64,000 nucleotides of DNA from Ensifer sp. MPMI2T (GCF_004827385.1 NZ_SRXN01000014.1:112330-176329); one strand, 5' to 3'; counted from the first letter of the stretch, positions 17,134-26,891 are shown. Numbers and translations: made by a program. Notes: a model not told the origin generated them from the sequence alone.

Positions 17134-18411
17134 TCAGTCTGTCGCCCTGGGGTTAGCCTGCTCGATGGAGCCCTCGCTGCGGGCGAACCGAAGGGCGGAC
17201 GAGGGGCTGACACCGTAGGCGCTCTTATAAAGAACCGAGAACCGGCCCGGATTGGAAAACTGAAGGTTCAAGGCCAGATCGGTAATGCTACCCGCCCGAC
17301 CGGCTCTGATGGCGCCATGGGCGGCGGCGAGCCTGTAATTGCAGAGCACGCCCATGGGCGAGCCTCCGCGATAGGTGCGGAACATCCTCTGGAGCGCCCG
17401 CGGCGTGCACCCTGCAGCAATGGCGAGGTCCTCGATCGTGACAGGGTTGATCAGGTTCTCGCGCATGAACGCCTCGGCTTTGAGGAGTTGTCTTGGCGCC
17501 TCACCGCTGGTTCCTTGACAGAACGCCTCAGCCAGATTGTGCGGCATCGTCGAGAACAGCTTTACGAGGGCCAATTGTTTGTACGCCTTTGCCAACAACG
17601 GCATCGCTTCCGATGAAGCCGAGCTGAGATCCCTTTCCGCCTGTCGCAGTGTCTGAAACAGACCTTGGTCGTCCTCGCGAGAAAAGCACGTAGCCGGCAA
17701 TACGAACTCGTGCACATAGGGTCTACCGGTCAGGTCCTCGAAGCTTCGCCTGAGCGCCGGCTCGGGAATATGGAAGGCCAGCCACGAGCTTTGAGATTGG
17801 ATCGTCATTCGGTTGCCGGCACGTTCGCGGGCGCTCGCGACATGATTGGGCGAGATGGATAGCGTTCTGCGTGTTCGCCGGTCAGTGATCTCGATCTGTC
17901 CGGACAGCACGAAATAGAAGCTGATGAGCGCCGTGTCGCGCCTGGCAAGCGCTTGCAGACAGACCGAATGCTCCGCACTTGTCAGCCAGGCTGACCGAAA
18001 TCGTTGCCGGCGGTAAATCAGCGAAGGGGCCTCCGGCGTTTCCGAGGAGACCTTCCACCTCCAGTTCGGCTCGACAGATCCAAGATTGGCGAGGATCGTG
18101 TCGCGCGAATAAGCGGCGAAGCTATCCGTCCGTAGTGGATCGTCCGTGCTGGCAAGGGTCGCGCAAAAAAGCACGGTGTTCCAGCCGAGGCTCCGAAACT
18201 CGTCCATGAGAGGCAGCGAACCGCACAGGTGAACGAATGGTTCCGCGGCCGCGGTCAGGTTCCAACCGAGCATCGAAAGCAGCGCCAACGGGTTGAGCGG
18301 CGGGTAGAGCAGAACGGCCACCAAAGCAGCAATCGTCCCCGCGACGAGCAGGCACAACATCACCCGGTTGCTCGTTCGATCAGCAGAGGCATGAGGCGCG
18401 TCAATCTGCAC
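17134..18411 (-). CDS. AraC family transcriptional regulator with N-terminal hydrophobic segment
   Basis: The C-terminal ~100 residues form the double helix-turn-helix of AraC/XylS proteins ([20 protein letters not shown] and then [22 protein letters not shown]). A central cupin-like AraC_binding_2 domain begins around residue 120. The first 60 residues include a strongly hydrophobic stretch ([20 protein letters not shown]), unusual for the family; a downstream start would remove it. The gene overlaps the end of the IMPase-like gene by 11 bases and is last in the operon, so it may regulate that operon or the porin further downstream. It is 425 residues, longer than typical. Confidence 0.82.
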   Translation of the reverse strand: MQIDAPHASADRTSNRVMLCLLVAGTIAALVAVLLYPPLNPLALLSMLGWNLTAAAEPFVHLCGSLPLMDEFRSLGWNTVLFCATLASTDDPLRTDSFAAYSRDTILANLGSVEPNWRWKVSSETPEAPSLIYRRQRFRSAWLTSAEHSVCLQALARRDTALISFYFVLSGQIEITDRRTRRTLSISPNHVASARERAGNRMTIQSQSSWLAFHIPEPALRRSFEDLTGRPYVHEFVLPATCFSREDDQGLFQTLRQAERDLSSASSEAMPLLAKAYKQLALVKLFSTMPHNLAEAFCQGTSGEAPRQLLKAEAFMRENLINPVTIEDLAIAAGCTPRALQRMFRTYRGGSPMGVLCNYRLAAAHGAIRAGRAGSITDLALNLQFSNPGRFSVLYKSAYGVSPSSALRFARSEGSIEQANPRATD

Positions 18412-19210
18412 TGCGCTTCATCCTGTGCGATATTCGGTCTGAACCCGGATCGACGATGTGTTTTTCGGCCTTGGCGGCTTCGCTCAGATGCTGCGGAGCG
18501 GCAATGATGGCGACCGTCCCATCTGCCTCGAAGAGAATGGACGAAGGCGCACCGGCCGCGCGACACAAGACATGTCCGGCCGCACAATCCCAAAGATGGG
18601 TGCCGTGCTCGACATAGCCGGCAAGCCGACCGGCCGCGACCATCGCAAGTGCTGCGGCACAGCTTCCAAGGCAGACGATATGATAACCTTGCGCCTCAAG
18701 TGCGGCCTCGACTTCGAGGCGATGGGTGAGGGGCCATCGTCGGTTGCGGCCGATGCCAAAGGCGATCGGCTGCGCCTTGACAAGCGGCGAAACCGAGCCT
18801 GTCCCATGCAGCGGGCCGTCTGCAGAAGCCCACAACAGAGTATCGAGTGCCGGTAGCGCAACAGCGCCGAGGACCGGCTCCCTGTTGCGGACATAAGCGA
18901 TCGAGACCGCCCAAAGCGGTATGCCCGACAGGAAATTCGCGGTCCCATCGATCGGATCGATCAACCAATGGTTATCTTCGGCATCGCCAAGCTGTTCCTC
19001 GCCGACGATTGCGTCGGTGGGGAATTGGGCGTGGATCAGCCTGCGGGCGAGACTTTCGGCGTCACGATCGGCTGCGCTGACGTAGTCGGCGTCACCCTTG
19101 GTCTCGATGACGATGTGGGGAAGATTGCCAAACCGGGCCAGCGCGAAGGCTCCGACCTTGTTGGTGACGTTCCGAAGCAGTTCCAGCCGAGTGTCGAGAT
19201 CGCTTGTCAA
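18401..19210 (-). CDS. inositol monophosphatase family protein
   Basis: A 269-residue Mg2+-dependent phosphatase fold. Metal ligands are seen in VGEEQLGD (Glu71, Glu72), the signature DPIDGTANF (Asp85, Asp88) and WDCAAGHVL (Asp208). Relatives remove phosphate from inositol phosphates, histidinol phosphate, fructose bisphosphate or PAP. Its start overlaps the isomerase gene stop by four bases. With an ABC importer of the phosphosugar/metal type and a TIM-barrel isomerase in the same operon, I infer dephosphorylation of an imported polyol or sugar phosphate. Confidence 0.87.
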   Translation of the reverse strand: MTSDLDTRLELLRNVTNKVGAFALARFGNLPHIVIETKGDADYVSAADRDAESLARRLIHAQFPTDAIVGEEQLGDAEDNHWLIDPIDGTANFLSGIPLWAVSIAYVRNREPVLGAVALPALDTLLWASADGPLHGTGSVSPLVKAQPIAFGIGRNRRWPLTHRLEVEAALEAQGYHIVCLGSCAAALAMVAAGRLAGYVEHGTHLWDCAAGHVLCRAAGAPSSILFEADGTVAIIAAPQHLSEAAKAEKHIVDPGSDRISHRMKRSAD

Positions 19211-20142
19211 TTTGCCGCCCGATCCCGCGCCGATGCAACCATCTCTTCAAGCCGGAGAGCGATAGCGTGTGCCCGCTGATAGTAGGACGTGTCCGACAGC
19301 ACGTAGCGGTCCAACGGTGTCTCGAAGTTCAAGGGCGTCCTGTAACCTGTTGCGGCAATGGCCTTTGTGATGGCATCCCAGTCAAGCCTGCCGTCGAATG
19401 GCAGCAGATGGTCGTCCTTTGCGCCGAAATTGTCGTGAATATGCGTGGCGATCAGCCGGTCGCCATGGTGCTCCAGCACCGACAGCTTGCCGGGCTCGAT
19501 CAGTTCCCAATGGCCGCTGTCGTAGCAGACGCCAACGAAGTCGGAACTGTAGCGGCTAAAGAGGCGGGCATAGAGCTTGAGGTAGTTTTCCGCATTTGCC
19601 TTGACCAGGGTTTCCACCGCAATCTGCACCTTGCGTCCAACGCAATAGGCCTCGACGTCGTCGAAGGATCGGAACAGGGGCTCAAAAAACAGGTTCTCGT
19701 TTTCATCGCTGCGGAACGTGTCGTCGGTGATGTCGACGTGGAGCACGACGTTCGGAGCCCCGAGGGCGGCGGCCAGATCGATGCGCTTTTTGAGAAGCTC
19801 CACCCCGCTTTGGCGCTGCCAATCGTGGTGAGAGAGGATGTTCTTGCGTGTCTCCTGCGCGAATGGGGCGGGACCAGCATGGGCGAGCTCGCTCACCGAG
19901 TTCACGCCGTTGCTGGCATGAACGGAGTGTGTTTTCAGGCCCGCCTCCGCAACGATGCGGCGGGTGAACTCGATTTCGGCGTCGGCAAGCATATAGGAGC
20001 TGCCGGAATCCGGGTTCCAGTTGATGTGGGTGAAGCCGGCCTCGCGGATCAGGTCGAGGGAGTGGCGGATGCCCTCGTCGTACCAGCGTTCATGCGTGGG
20101 CCAGTGCCAGACGGTGATGCAAGTATCCATTTCAGTGTCCAT
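19207..20142 (-). CDS. sugar phosphate isomerase/epimerase-like TIM barrel (AP endonuclease 2 family)
   Basis: A 311-residue xylose-isomerase-like TIM barrel. Features include HSVHASNGVN, NVVLHVDITDD, AVETLVKANAE, YDSGHWELIEPG and THIHDNFGAKDDHLLPFDGR, which hold the His/Glu/Asp metal ligands of this family. Members isomerise or epimerise sugars and inositol derivatives. It abuts the permease gene and overlaps the phosphatase gene by four bases. The substrate is not evident; inosose- or sugar-type intermediates are typical. Confidence 0.85.
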   Translation of the reverse strand: MDTEMDTCITVWHWPTHERWYDEGIRHSLDLIREAGFTHINWNPDSGSSYMLADAEIEFTRRIVAEAGLKTHSVHASNGVNSVSELAHAGPAPFAQETRKNILSHHDWQRQSGVELLKKRIDLAAALGAPNVVLHVDITDDTFRSDENENLFFEPLFRSFDDVEAYCVGRKVQIAVETLVKANAENYLKLYARLFSRYSSDFVGVCYDSGHWELIEPGKLSVLEHHGDRLIATHIHDNFGAKDDHLLPFDGRLDWDAITKAIAATGYRTPLNFETPLDRYVLSDTSYYQRAHAIALRLEEMVASARDRAAN

Positions 20143-21852
20143 TCAGAGGTTGCTCGATTCCGGGGTGCGGCCGAGGCTCAGGCGCTCGGCGATGAGGATG
20201 ACGACCAGCGAGAAGGCCATGATCAGGGTGACGTAGACGAGGCTGACGGCGGCCTGGTCGGGGTCGGCCGAAACGGCGCCATCGACGATGGCGATCGGCA
20301 GAGGTTTGTTGTTGACGTTGTAAAGGAAGGCCGAGAGCGGATATTCCGCCAGCAGATTGTTGAACTTCATGCCGGCGACCAGGATTGCGGTCGGCGCCAC
20401 GAGCGGCAGGGCAACACGGCGGAAGCGATACGGCCCCGAGGCACCCATTGCCCGGGCCGCTTCGTCGAAGGTCGGATCGATCCCGATGAAGGCCGAGCGC
20501 ATGAAGCGGACCATGAGCGGCAGGCTGAAGATGACGTAGCCGATCGGCAGAAGCCAATAGCTGCCGAGCAGAACGAGATTGCCGACGAGCGGATTGGGCG
20601 CGTCGAAAGCAACGATCAGTCCCACCGCAAGCAACATGGTGGGGATGATCCAGGGCAGGACGAAGCAGATATCCAGGCTGCGCGTCAGCCAGCTGCGCTT
20701 GCGCACCATGATCGGCACGGCGAACAAAGTGATTGCGAGGCCGACGGCAACCGCGATCGAGCTCATCACCATCGAATTGAAGAAGGGGACGAAGGCCGCG
20801 CCACCTCCCAGCACCCGAGCGTAGTTTGCCAGCGTGAAGCTGGAAGGCAGGACCTCGATGCCGATGCTCGAAGCAGGGGCGAAGGAGAACAGCACCATGA
20901 GCGCGACCGGCACCAGGTAGATCGCGGCCAGCAGGTAGGCGAGGGCGGTCACCACGATCCCGACGAGCGGATTGCGGATCTGCCGCAGCTGGATACGTGT
21001 TGTCGTTTTAGCGCCGGCCGTATAGGCGCCTTTGGCTTCGAAATGCTGCGAGAGGAGGATCAGACCCATGAGCACAAGCCCCATCAACAGCGCCAGCAGC
21101 GCCGCCATGTCTGGCCGGCGCAGGCTGTTCAGCGTCAGAACCATCTGGCTCAGCATGTGGAAGTCCCGGCCGCCGAGCACCTGGGGCGCGGCAAAGGAGC
21201 CCATTGCCGTAATCAGCGTGAGCAGCGTGACCGCGAGCACCGTTGGCAGGATGACCGGAAGGACGACGCGCCGCAGAATCGTCATTTCCGAGGCTCCCAT
21301 GCTGCGGGCCGCCTCGATCGTCGAATAGTCGACGCGGCGCATGGCGGCGCGCAGAAACAGGAAGTGGAAGCTGGTCATCAGAAAAGTATGGGCGAAGAGG
21401 ACCCCGAACCAGCCGACGAACCAATCGCGCGGCAGCGACGGGAAGAGCGCCGTCAGGGCGGCGGTGATGGCGCCGCTCGGACCATAGGTGAAGTTGTAGC
21501 CGGCAGCCGCAACGACGCCGCCGAAGACCAGCGGCGTCGAGAAGGCGATTTTCAGGAAGCCACGGCCACGCACGCGAAAATACTCGAGCACCGCCACCTG
21601 GAACATACCGACGATCGTGACCGTGACGGTGGTCGCCGCGGTCATCCAAACCGTGTTCCAGAGCGCTGCGCGGACGCGGCGAGAGCGTGCGAGTTCCGAA
21701 ATCGCCTCAAACACGGCCAGACCGCCGTGCCTGAACAACGCGGCGTACAATGCGGCGAGCATCGGAACGAGCAGGAAGGTCAGCACGGCCCAGGCAATCA
21801 CGATCAAGCCAAGCCAATAAAAGACACGGTCCTGGCGGGTGGATCGGCTCAT
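20143..21852 (-). CDS. ABC transporter permease, fused double domain (FbpB/ThiP type)
   Basis: A 569-residue inner-membrane protein containing two permease domains in tandem, about 12 hydrophobic segments. Each half has an EAA loop: TIEAARSMGASEMTILRRVVLP in the first and FDEAARAMGASGPYRFRRVALP in the second. Fused permeases are typical of Fe3+, thiamine, phosphonate and phosphosugar importers (PotB/C-like class). It overlaps the ATPase gene by four bases and is followed directly by the isomerase gene, so it is one transcription unit with them. Confidence 0.9.
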   Translation of the reverse strand: MSRSTRQDRVFYWLGLIVIAWAVLTFLLVPMLAALYAALFRHGGLAVFEAISELARSRRVRAALWNTVWMTAATTVTVTIVGMFQVAVLEYFRVRGRGFLKIAFSTPLVFGGVVAAAGYNFTYGPSGAITAALTALFPSLPRDWFVGWFGVLFAHTFLMTSFHFLFLRAAMRRVDYSTIEAARSMGASEMTILRRVVLPVILPTVLAVTLLTLITAMGSFAAPQVLGGRDFHMLSQMVLTLNSLRRPDMAALLALLMGLVLMGLILLSQHFEAKGAYTAGAKTTTRIQLRQIRNPLVGIVVTALAYLLAAIYLVPVALMVLFSFAPASSIGIEVLPSSFTLANYARVLGGGAAFVPFFNSMVMSSIAVAVGLAITLFAVPIMVRKRSWLTRSLDICFVLPWIIPTMLLAVGLIVAFDAPNPLVGNLVLLGSYWLLPIGYVIFSLPLMVRFMRSAFIGIDPTFDEAARAMGASGPYRFRRVALPLVAPTAILVAGMKFNNLLAEYPLSAFLYNVNNKPLPIAIVDGAVSADPDQAAVSLVYVTLIMAFSLVVILIAERLSLGRTPESSNL

Positions 21853-22880
21853 CCCTTCGCCTCCGGGAACACATGCGCGGCGCCGGGGCGAATGCCGAGC
21901 GAGACGGTGCTGCCGGGTTCGGGAAGCTGGTCGCCGATCAGCATCGCCGAAAGGCCATGGCCCTCCACCTCCAGATCGATGCGGCTGTGTGCTCCCAGAA
22001 ACTCGACGTGGTTGACCCGCGCCGGAATGCCGGCGGCCGCCCCAAGCACGACGTCTTCATGGCGCAGGAAGCTGCGGCCTTTGACTTCAGTGCCCAGCAG
22101 GCGGGTCGCCAACGCCGGAGCGAGCTCGTTGGAAACGCCGATGAACTCGCATATGAACGGCGTTGCCGGCTTGCGGTAGAGGGTACGACCATCGCCGATC
22201 TGCTCGATCTTGCCGTGATTGAGCACCACGATGAGGTCGGACATGGTCAGCGCGTCCTCCTGGTCGTGCGTGACGAAGATGGCGGTAAAGCCGAGCTCCG
22301 ACTGCAGGCGCTTGATTTCCTTGCGCATCGAGGCGCGCACCTTCGCATCAAGATTTGACAACGGCTCGTCGAAGAGCAGCACGCGGGATCCTGTGACGAG
22401 CGCGCGAGCAATGGCGACGCGCTGTTGCTGGCCGCCCGACATGTTCGCTGGCTTCTTGTCGAGCTGATCTGAAATCCCGGCCATCTCGGCAACCTCGCCG
22501 ACGCGCCTTTCCACCTCCGCCTTGGACTTCTTCGCCACGCGCAGCGCAAAGGCGATGTTCTCGAACGCCGACATTGTCGGAAACAGCGCGTAGTTCTGAA
22601 AGACGATGCCGACGTTGCGGCGCTCGGGCGGAAGGGCGGTGATGTCTTGCCCCTCGAGGAGCACCCTTCCGCCCAAGGCCGGGAGCAACCCGGCGATAGT
22701 GCGCAACACGCTGGATTTTCCGCTCCCCGACGGGCCGAGGAGCGACACGAACGCCCCATCGGTCACGTCGAGGTCGAGGCCACGGACGACGGTCATGCCA
22801 GGGAAGCCGACGTCGAGTTTGTTGAGCGACAGAACGCTGTCAGCCATGGCTACCTCCGATCCATGCACAGCCGCGCTCAT
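21849..22880 (-). CDS. ABC transporter ATP-binding protein (PotA/FbpC type)
   Basis: A 343-residue ATPase with Walker A LLGPSGSGKSS, Q-loop GIVFQNYALFP, signature [16 protein letters not shown], Walker B LLFDEPLSNLDAKVR and H-loop FVTHDQEDAL. A C-terminal TOBE-like domain (about 240-343) matches the Fe3+/spermidine/sugar class. It would drive the fused permease encoded downstream. Starts at 22880 (overlapping the binding-protein stop by four bases) or at 22847 (MADSVLSLNKL), the more usual N-terminus. Confidence 0.9.
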   Translation of the reverse strand: MSAAVHGSEVAMADSVLSLNKLDVGFPGMTVVRGLDLDVTDGAFVSLLGPSGSGKSSVLRTIAGLLPALGGRVLLEGQDITALPPERRNVGIVFQNYALFPTMSAFENIAFALRVAKKSKAEVERRVGEVAEMAGISDQLDKKPANMSGGQQQRVAIARALVTGSRVLLFDEPLSNLDAKVRASMRKEIKRLQSELGFTAIFVTHDQEDALTMSDLIVVLNHGKIEQIGDGRTLYRKPATPFICEFIGVSNELAPALATRLLGTEVKGRSFLRHEDVVLGAAAGIPARVNHVEFLGAHSRIDLEVEGHGLSAMLIGDQLPEPGSTVSLGIRPGAAHVFPEAKG

Positions 22881-23881
22881 TGGCGGATTTCAAGCTCGAT
22901 CTTCTGTAGCCAGGCGTCGAGCTTTGGAGCGATTGCATCCCAATCGATCGGCTGGGTCTTCACGAGCTTGGCATTCGCCTGAACCGAGGCCGGCGATTTC
23001 GCGAGCGCTTCCGGCAGGACGGGGACCTGGCCGAATTTGGCGGCGTAGGCGGCCATCACCTCGGCCGATCCCCACCAGTTGACGAAGGCCTTGGCCTCAT
23101 CGAGTTGATCGGTCCCGGCCATGATCGCCACACCTTCGGAAATCACCGGAGTGCCACCTTCGGTGTCGATCACCTGGACTTTCGCGCCGAGGTCATTGGC
23201 CCGCTTCAAGGTGCCGCCGAGCCAATTCAGATCGATGGAGGCGCGACCGGACTTGAATGCCTGGAGCTGGGAATCGGCATCGTTGGCGACAATGCCCTGC
23301 GCATAAAACCTTTCCAGGAAATCCCATCCCTTATCGGATACCTCACCATCCGCGTCGAGGAAACGGACGAGGATGCCGGCAAGATACATGCGGGTCGTCT
23401 GAGCCGCCGTGGAGCCGATGACATACTTGCCCTCATATTCCTCCTTTGTCAGGTCGAGCCAGCTTTTCGGCGCGTCTGCGTCGGCCAGGCGGTCGGGATA
23501 GTACGCAAGCACGATCGGCGTCTGCCAGAACTTGTGGACCAGACCTTCCGCGTCCTTGTACTGTTCCGGAAGGTCCTTGGTCCAGGACGGCGAATAGGGC
23601 TGGAAGAGACCTTCCTTCTTTAAGAGGGCCATCGAGGTGTCGACCATGCCGAGAACCACGTCGGCTTGCGGGTTGTTTCTCTCCGCCAGCAGACGATCGT
23701 AGAGTTCGCCGCCGCCCGCGTTCAGCAGCTTGATCTCGTGGCCAGCTGCCTTGGCCTGTTCAGCGATCCATGCCCCGCGCTCACCGCCCTGCGGGCTGTA
23801 GACGGTCAGTGGGTCGGCGAGCGCCGGAAAGGCCGCGGCCACGACGATGGCGGCGGTGGCAAATGCAATTGACAGTTTCAT
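22877..23881 (-). CDS. periplasmic binding protein of Fe/thiamine-type ABC transporter
   Basis: About 334 residues. The start at 23881 is set by the signal peptide MKLSIAFATAAIVVAAAFPA ending ALAD and by GGGAGAG (23886-23893) upstream; the longer open frame to 24124 is not used. The mature protein begins PLTVYSPQGGERGAWI and belongs to family-1 solute-binding proteins such as AfuA, ThiB and AepX. It heads the six-gene minus-strand operon (binding protein, ATPase, permease, isomerase, phosphatase, AraC). Ligand unknown; the phosphatase gene suggests a phosphorylated organic compound. Confidence 0.88.
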   Translation of the reverse strand: MKLSIAFATAAIVVAAAFPALADPLTVYSPQGGERGAWIAEQAKAAGHEIKLLNAGGGELYDRLLAERNNPQADVVLGMVDTSMALLKKEGLFQPYSPSWTKDLPEQYKDAEGLVHKFWQTPIVLAYYPDRLADADAPKSWLDLTKEEYEGKYVIGSTAAQTTRMYLAGILVRFLDADGEVSDKGWDFLERFYAQGIVANDADSQLQAFKSGRASIDLNWLGGTLKRANDLGAKVQVIDTEGGTPVISEGVAIMAGTDQLDEAKAFVNWWGSAEVMAAYAAKFGQVPVLPEALAKSPASVQANAKLVKTQPIDWDAIAPKLDAWLQKIELEIRQ

Positions 23882-23938
23882 GATGTTCTCTCCCGTTTTG
23901 AGCGACGCGCTCCTCTTACGCCGGCTCCATGTCAGTTT

Positions 23939-23960
23939 AATTACATTGCGCAATTTAATT
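23939..23960. promoter_or_regulatory. candidate ROK-type operator in divergent promoter
   Basis: An AT-rich inverted repeat centred on ATTGCGCAAT (23945-23954): left arm AATTACATTGC, right arm GCAATTTAATT, with 10 of 11 positions paired. Mlc/NagC-type ROK regulators bind similar AT-rich palindromes with a GC centre. It lies between the divergent ROK gene and the importer operon, in position to control both. Confidence 0.65.
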
Positions 23961-24008
23961 TTCCTTGCAATAGCTTTCCTGAAGCTTCTATCGATTTGCG
24001 GACCTGCC

Positions 24009-25187
24009 ATGCCTGTTTTGCCCGAGCTCTCCCTCAATGAACGACGGCTCGTCGAGTTGATCTTCAAGAACAGGGGCGTGGCTCGCGTCGATCTGGCGCA
24101 GATGTCCGGGATGACGGGCGCCACCGTGACGCGTCTCGCGGCAAACCTGATGGAGTTTGGGCTGATCAGCGAGGAGCCGGATCGAAGTGGTGCGCAGGGT
24201 CAGCCGCGCCGGTTGCTGCAGCTCCAGGCGCGGCGTTTTTTTGCCGCCGGCGTCACCTTTTCGGTGACCCGCATGGAAGTCGTCATTATCGATCTCAGCG
24301 GCTCGATCGTGGCAACGAGAAGCGTGGAGGTTCATACGGCAAGTCCAATGGAAGTGGTGGACGCGGCTCAGGCTGCCGTCGATGAGATGCTCGCCGCCTT
24401 GTCCATCCAGAAGAACGACCTTGTCGGGATTGGCGTTTCCGTTCCGGGAAATTTCGGCACCGCCTCGAACCTGTTGAAAGCCCATCCCTTCTTTCCTGCG
24501 TTCGAAGACGGGCAGGGGATCGAAGCGTTCCGTGAGGCGTTCGACATCCCATGCCATGTCGAAAACGACGGCACGGCCGCCGCACTTGGCGAATACGTGT
24601 TCGCGAGTGACAACGTGCTGGATGATCCGCTGTTCTTCATCCACATCGGCCATGGCGTCGGCGGCGGCGCAGTGATCGACGGCAAGCCTTATGGCGGCGC
24701 ACATGGCAATGCCTGTTTGCCGGGTGTGCTTTATCCCTACGATCAGCCGCGTCCGTCAGGCCAGGATCTCCTCGCGACACTGACTGCGGCCGGGTACAAT
24801 CTTCGAGATTTCGAGGACGTGCAGGCTTTGCCGACGACGGCGCACCCAATCGTCGGCGCGTGGATCGCCCGCGCCGGCGCCCAACTCAGGCAAGCCGTCC
24901 GTGTCGCAACGGCGTTTTTCGACCCCGATCGGATCATCATTGGCGGCCGCTTGCCGGGAGATCTCAACGAAAGGCTTGTCGCGACAATCCTCGCTGAGCC
25001 GATCCAAGGGCCATCGCGCGGTCTGCCGATCGCACCGGTTTCCGCGTCAAGTCTTGGAGTCCGCGCCGGCGCGGTCGGCGCCGGCTGTGTTCCATTCTTC
25101 AGGGCGTTTTTTGCCGGGGGCGTCACCGATGGCGGAAGTCCCCACCTGAACGGCCGGCGCCCGGTTTCTCGAACTTCCATCGCATAG
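24009..25187 (+). CDS. ROK family transcriptional regulator
   Basis: About 392 residues from the ATG at 24009. Residues 5-65 form a winged helix (LSLNERRLVELIFKNRGVAR, DLAQMSGMTGATVTRLAANL). The remainder is an actin-like ROK fold with GVSVPGNFGT, HVENDGTAAALGEYVF and HIGHGVGGGAVIDGKPYGGA. The CxCGxxGCxE zinc motif of canonical ROK proteins is absent, as in some sugar-responsive repressors. Divergent from the phosphatase/importer operon with a palindromic site between, so it is the likely repressor of that operon. Upstream extension of the open frame (to 23847) overlaps the binding-protein gene and is unlikely. Confidence 0.85.
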   Translation: MPVLPELSLNERRLVELIFKNRGVARVDLAQMSGMTGATVTRLAANLMEFGLISEEPDRSGAQGQPRRLLQLQARRFFAAGVTFSVTRMEVVIIDLSGSIVATRSVEVHTASPMEVVDAAQAAVDEMLAALSIQKNDLVGIGVSVPGNFGTASNLLKAHPFFPAFEDGQGIEAFREAFDIPCHVENDGTAAALGEYVFASDNVLDDPLFFIHIGHGVGGGAVIDGKPYGGAHGNACLPGVLYPYDQPRPSGQDLLATLTAAGYNLRDFEDVQALPTTAHPIVGAWIARAGAQLRQAVRVATAFFDPDRIIIGGRLPGDLNERLVATILAEPIQGPSRGLPIAPVSASSLGVRAGAVGAGCVPFFRAFFAGGVTDGGSPHLNGRRPVSRTSIA

Positions 25188-25220
25188 TCAGTCAGAGCGT
25201 TGAGATTGACCTCATCCCGG

Positions 25221-26873
25221 TCATGCCGCCTGTGCGAAGAAGCGACGGCGAACCGATCGCGCCGTGTCCCCGAAATAGTCCCGCCACCAATCATCGGTCC
25301 TGAGAGGCTTCGGCGGCCGCGCGCCGCGAAAGGTCACCGATTCTCTGAAAGCGTGGTGGGTGTAAAGCCGCATGAACTCGCCGAGATAGATATCGGCGAC
25401 ACGCTTGTTGCCGCGCACCACGATCATGTTCTCATCATTCTTGCGGGTGGATGCGTCGGAGAAGTTCGCGGATCCGGCAACGACGATCGGGTCGTCGGAA
25501 AGCGGATCGATCAACATGAACTTGTTATGGATGTAGCGCACATGGGTGTTGAGCCCGGTGAGACGCTCCTTCACCCATCCGTCGATCCTGTTGGTTCGAA
25601 TGAGGCTTCCGATCGCAAATGTGTTTTCCGGCATGTTGCGCAGACGCTGGATCTCGCGTTCTTCCGCTTCGATCTCTTCAGGCGTCTCTTTCGGTCCGGA
25701 CGCCTTTTCCATCAGCGCGATCCGGAAGGGTGCCGCGCCATTGCGGTAGACCTCTTTGAAGACGTCGTTCATGCCGAAGGCGAAGGTCATCATCAGGCCG
25801 CCACGGGCGCGGCGGGCGAGGTTCGCATACCAGTTCAGTGCGTCGATCGAAGCCCGAGGGCTGAAAATCGGCGTCGTCCCGACGGGGGGCTCGCCATCCG
25901 GAAGTGGGGAGGCCGCTTCTACCATGGGCCTCGCCGCGTCGCCGGTCGGATCCGCCGTCAGGATCTTCCAGTATTCGAAGAATGATGCCGCTATGCCCGG
26001 ATCCTCGACGACATGCGCGACATTCGACTGACCGAAAATTCCGCCTTCCGAGACGTTTGCGCCGCCGGTCCAAACGCTCTCCGGCGCCCCGTCGCGCAGC
26101 CTCACCATGAACTTGTTGTGCTGGAGGGCGCTCTTGAAGGCGAGGCGCTCCGTGACGACGCCATCGAGACCGGCGGCGGCGACCGCGGCGCGGTTAACGT
26201 CACGCGGAAAAGGTTTTCGGGCGTCATGGACGATCTCGACGTCGACGCCCCGATCGACCGCGGCCTTGATCCGCGCGAGGATCGGCGGATAGTGGAACTC
26301 GTAAGCGGCGATCCGCAAGCCGTCACGGCCGCCTTCGCAACCGTCGATGAAGCTCGCCATCGCCTCGACGAGACCCCGCGACAGCCAGTCGAAGGCGGCA
26401 TTGTTGGGAACACTTTCTGGTTTGCGGTCGCCGAACCGGCTCACATAAGCTTGTGATCCGGCGACACCGCGATTGAAATAGACGTCGTGGTCCCCGTCCT
26501 CCGGCGCTTCCGTCGTGATGGTGACTTCAATCTGCGCATGGACGACAAGGTTCCGCGGATCGCCCTTGAGCGCCGCCAGGCGGTAGGTGTAGCGGTGGCC
26601 GGGCTTTGCGGTGTAGTCCGACCACTGGAAGGACTGGATCGGATGGTCGCGCGTCGAGTGCGGCATTCCGGGGGGAAAGCCAGGATCGGTTTCCGCGAAG
26701 GCCTTCTGGCCGGAGAGGAAGTAGGCCTCGTCTTCCGTATGATCGGTCCTGTGCAGGGAAAAGCCCATGAGGCCGTCGCAGTCTTCGATCGGCAAGGTCC
26801 ATCCGAGCAGAACGACATAGCTGCCGGCAACGGCATGCAGTTTCAAACCGCCGTCGGATTTTGTTGTCCGCAT
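25221..26873 (-). CDS. phospholipase D-like domain protein
   Basis: A 550-residue protein with two HxKxxxxD-type motifs: HNKFMVRLRDG near the middle and HNKFMLIDPLSDD in the C-terminal half, each followed by a glycine/asparagine motif (GGANVSEG and GSANFSDAS). These pair to form one phosphodiesterase site. The first motif lacks the strict spacing to Asp. The N-terminal 130 residues resemble a fibronectin-like or carbohydrate-type beta domain. No signal peptide is evident. It lies 18 bases after the endonuclease/phosphatase-family gene, implying a common transcript. Substrate may be phospholipid or nucleic acid. Confidence 0.85.
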   Translation of the reverse strand: MRTTKSDGGLKLHAVAGSYVVLLGWTLPIEDCDGLMGFSLHRTDHTEDEAYFLSGQKAFAETDPGFPPGMPHSTRDHPIQSFQWSDYTAKPGHRYTYRLAALKGDPRNLVVHAQIEVTITTEAPEDGDHDVYFNRGVAGSQAYVSRFGDRKPESVPNNAAFDWLSRGLVEAMASFIDGCEGGRDGLRIAAYEFHYPPILARIKAAVDRGVDVEIVHDARKPFPRDVNRAAVAAAGLDGVVTERLAFKSALQHNKFMVRLRDGAPESVWTGGANVSEGGIFGQSNVAHVVEDPGIAASFFEYWKILTADPTGDAARPMVEAASPLPDGEPPVGTTPIFSPRASIDALNWYANLARRARGGLMMTFAFGMNDVFKEVYRNGAAPFRIALMEKASGPKETPEEIEAEEREIQRLRNMPENTFAIGSLIRTNRIDGWVKERLTGLNTHVRYIHNKFMLIDPLSDDPIVVAGSANFSDASTRKNDENMIVVRGNKRVADIYLGEFMRLYTHHAFRESVTFRGARPPKPLRTDDWWRDYFGDTARSVRRRFFAQAA

Positions 26874-26891
26874 CGCACGCCCCCTTTGTCC

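Noticed and set aside
19204..22179. 991-codon plus-strand open frame
   Set aside because: It is antisense to four well-recognised minus-strand genes, has Asp/Arg/His-rich nonsense composition, and arises from high-GC codon bias.
23882..24124. N-terminal extension of the Fe/thiamine-type binding protein
   Set aside because: The signal peptide and ribosome-binding site fix the start at 23881, and the extension covers the ROK promoter and operator.
25500..25900. Bacteriophage or restriction nuclease assignment for the HKD protein
   Set aside because: Two HKD-type motifs on one chain and no methylase or specificity partner; a general phospholipase D-like call is safer.
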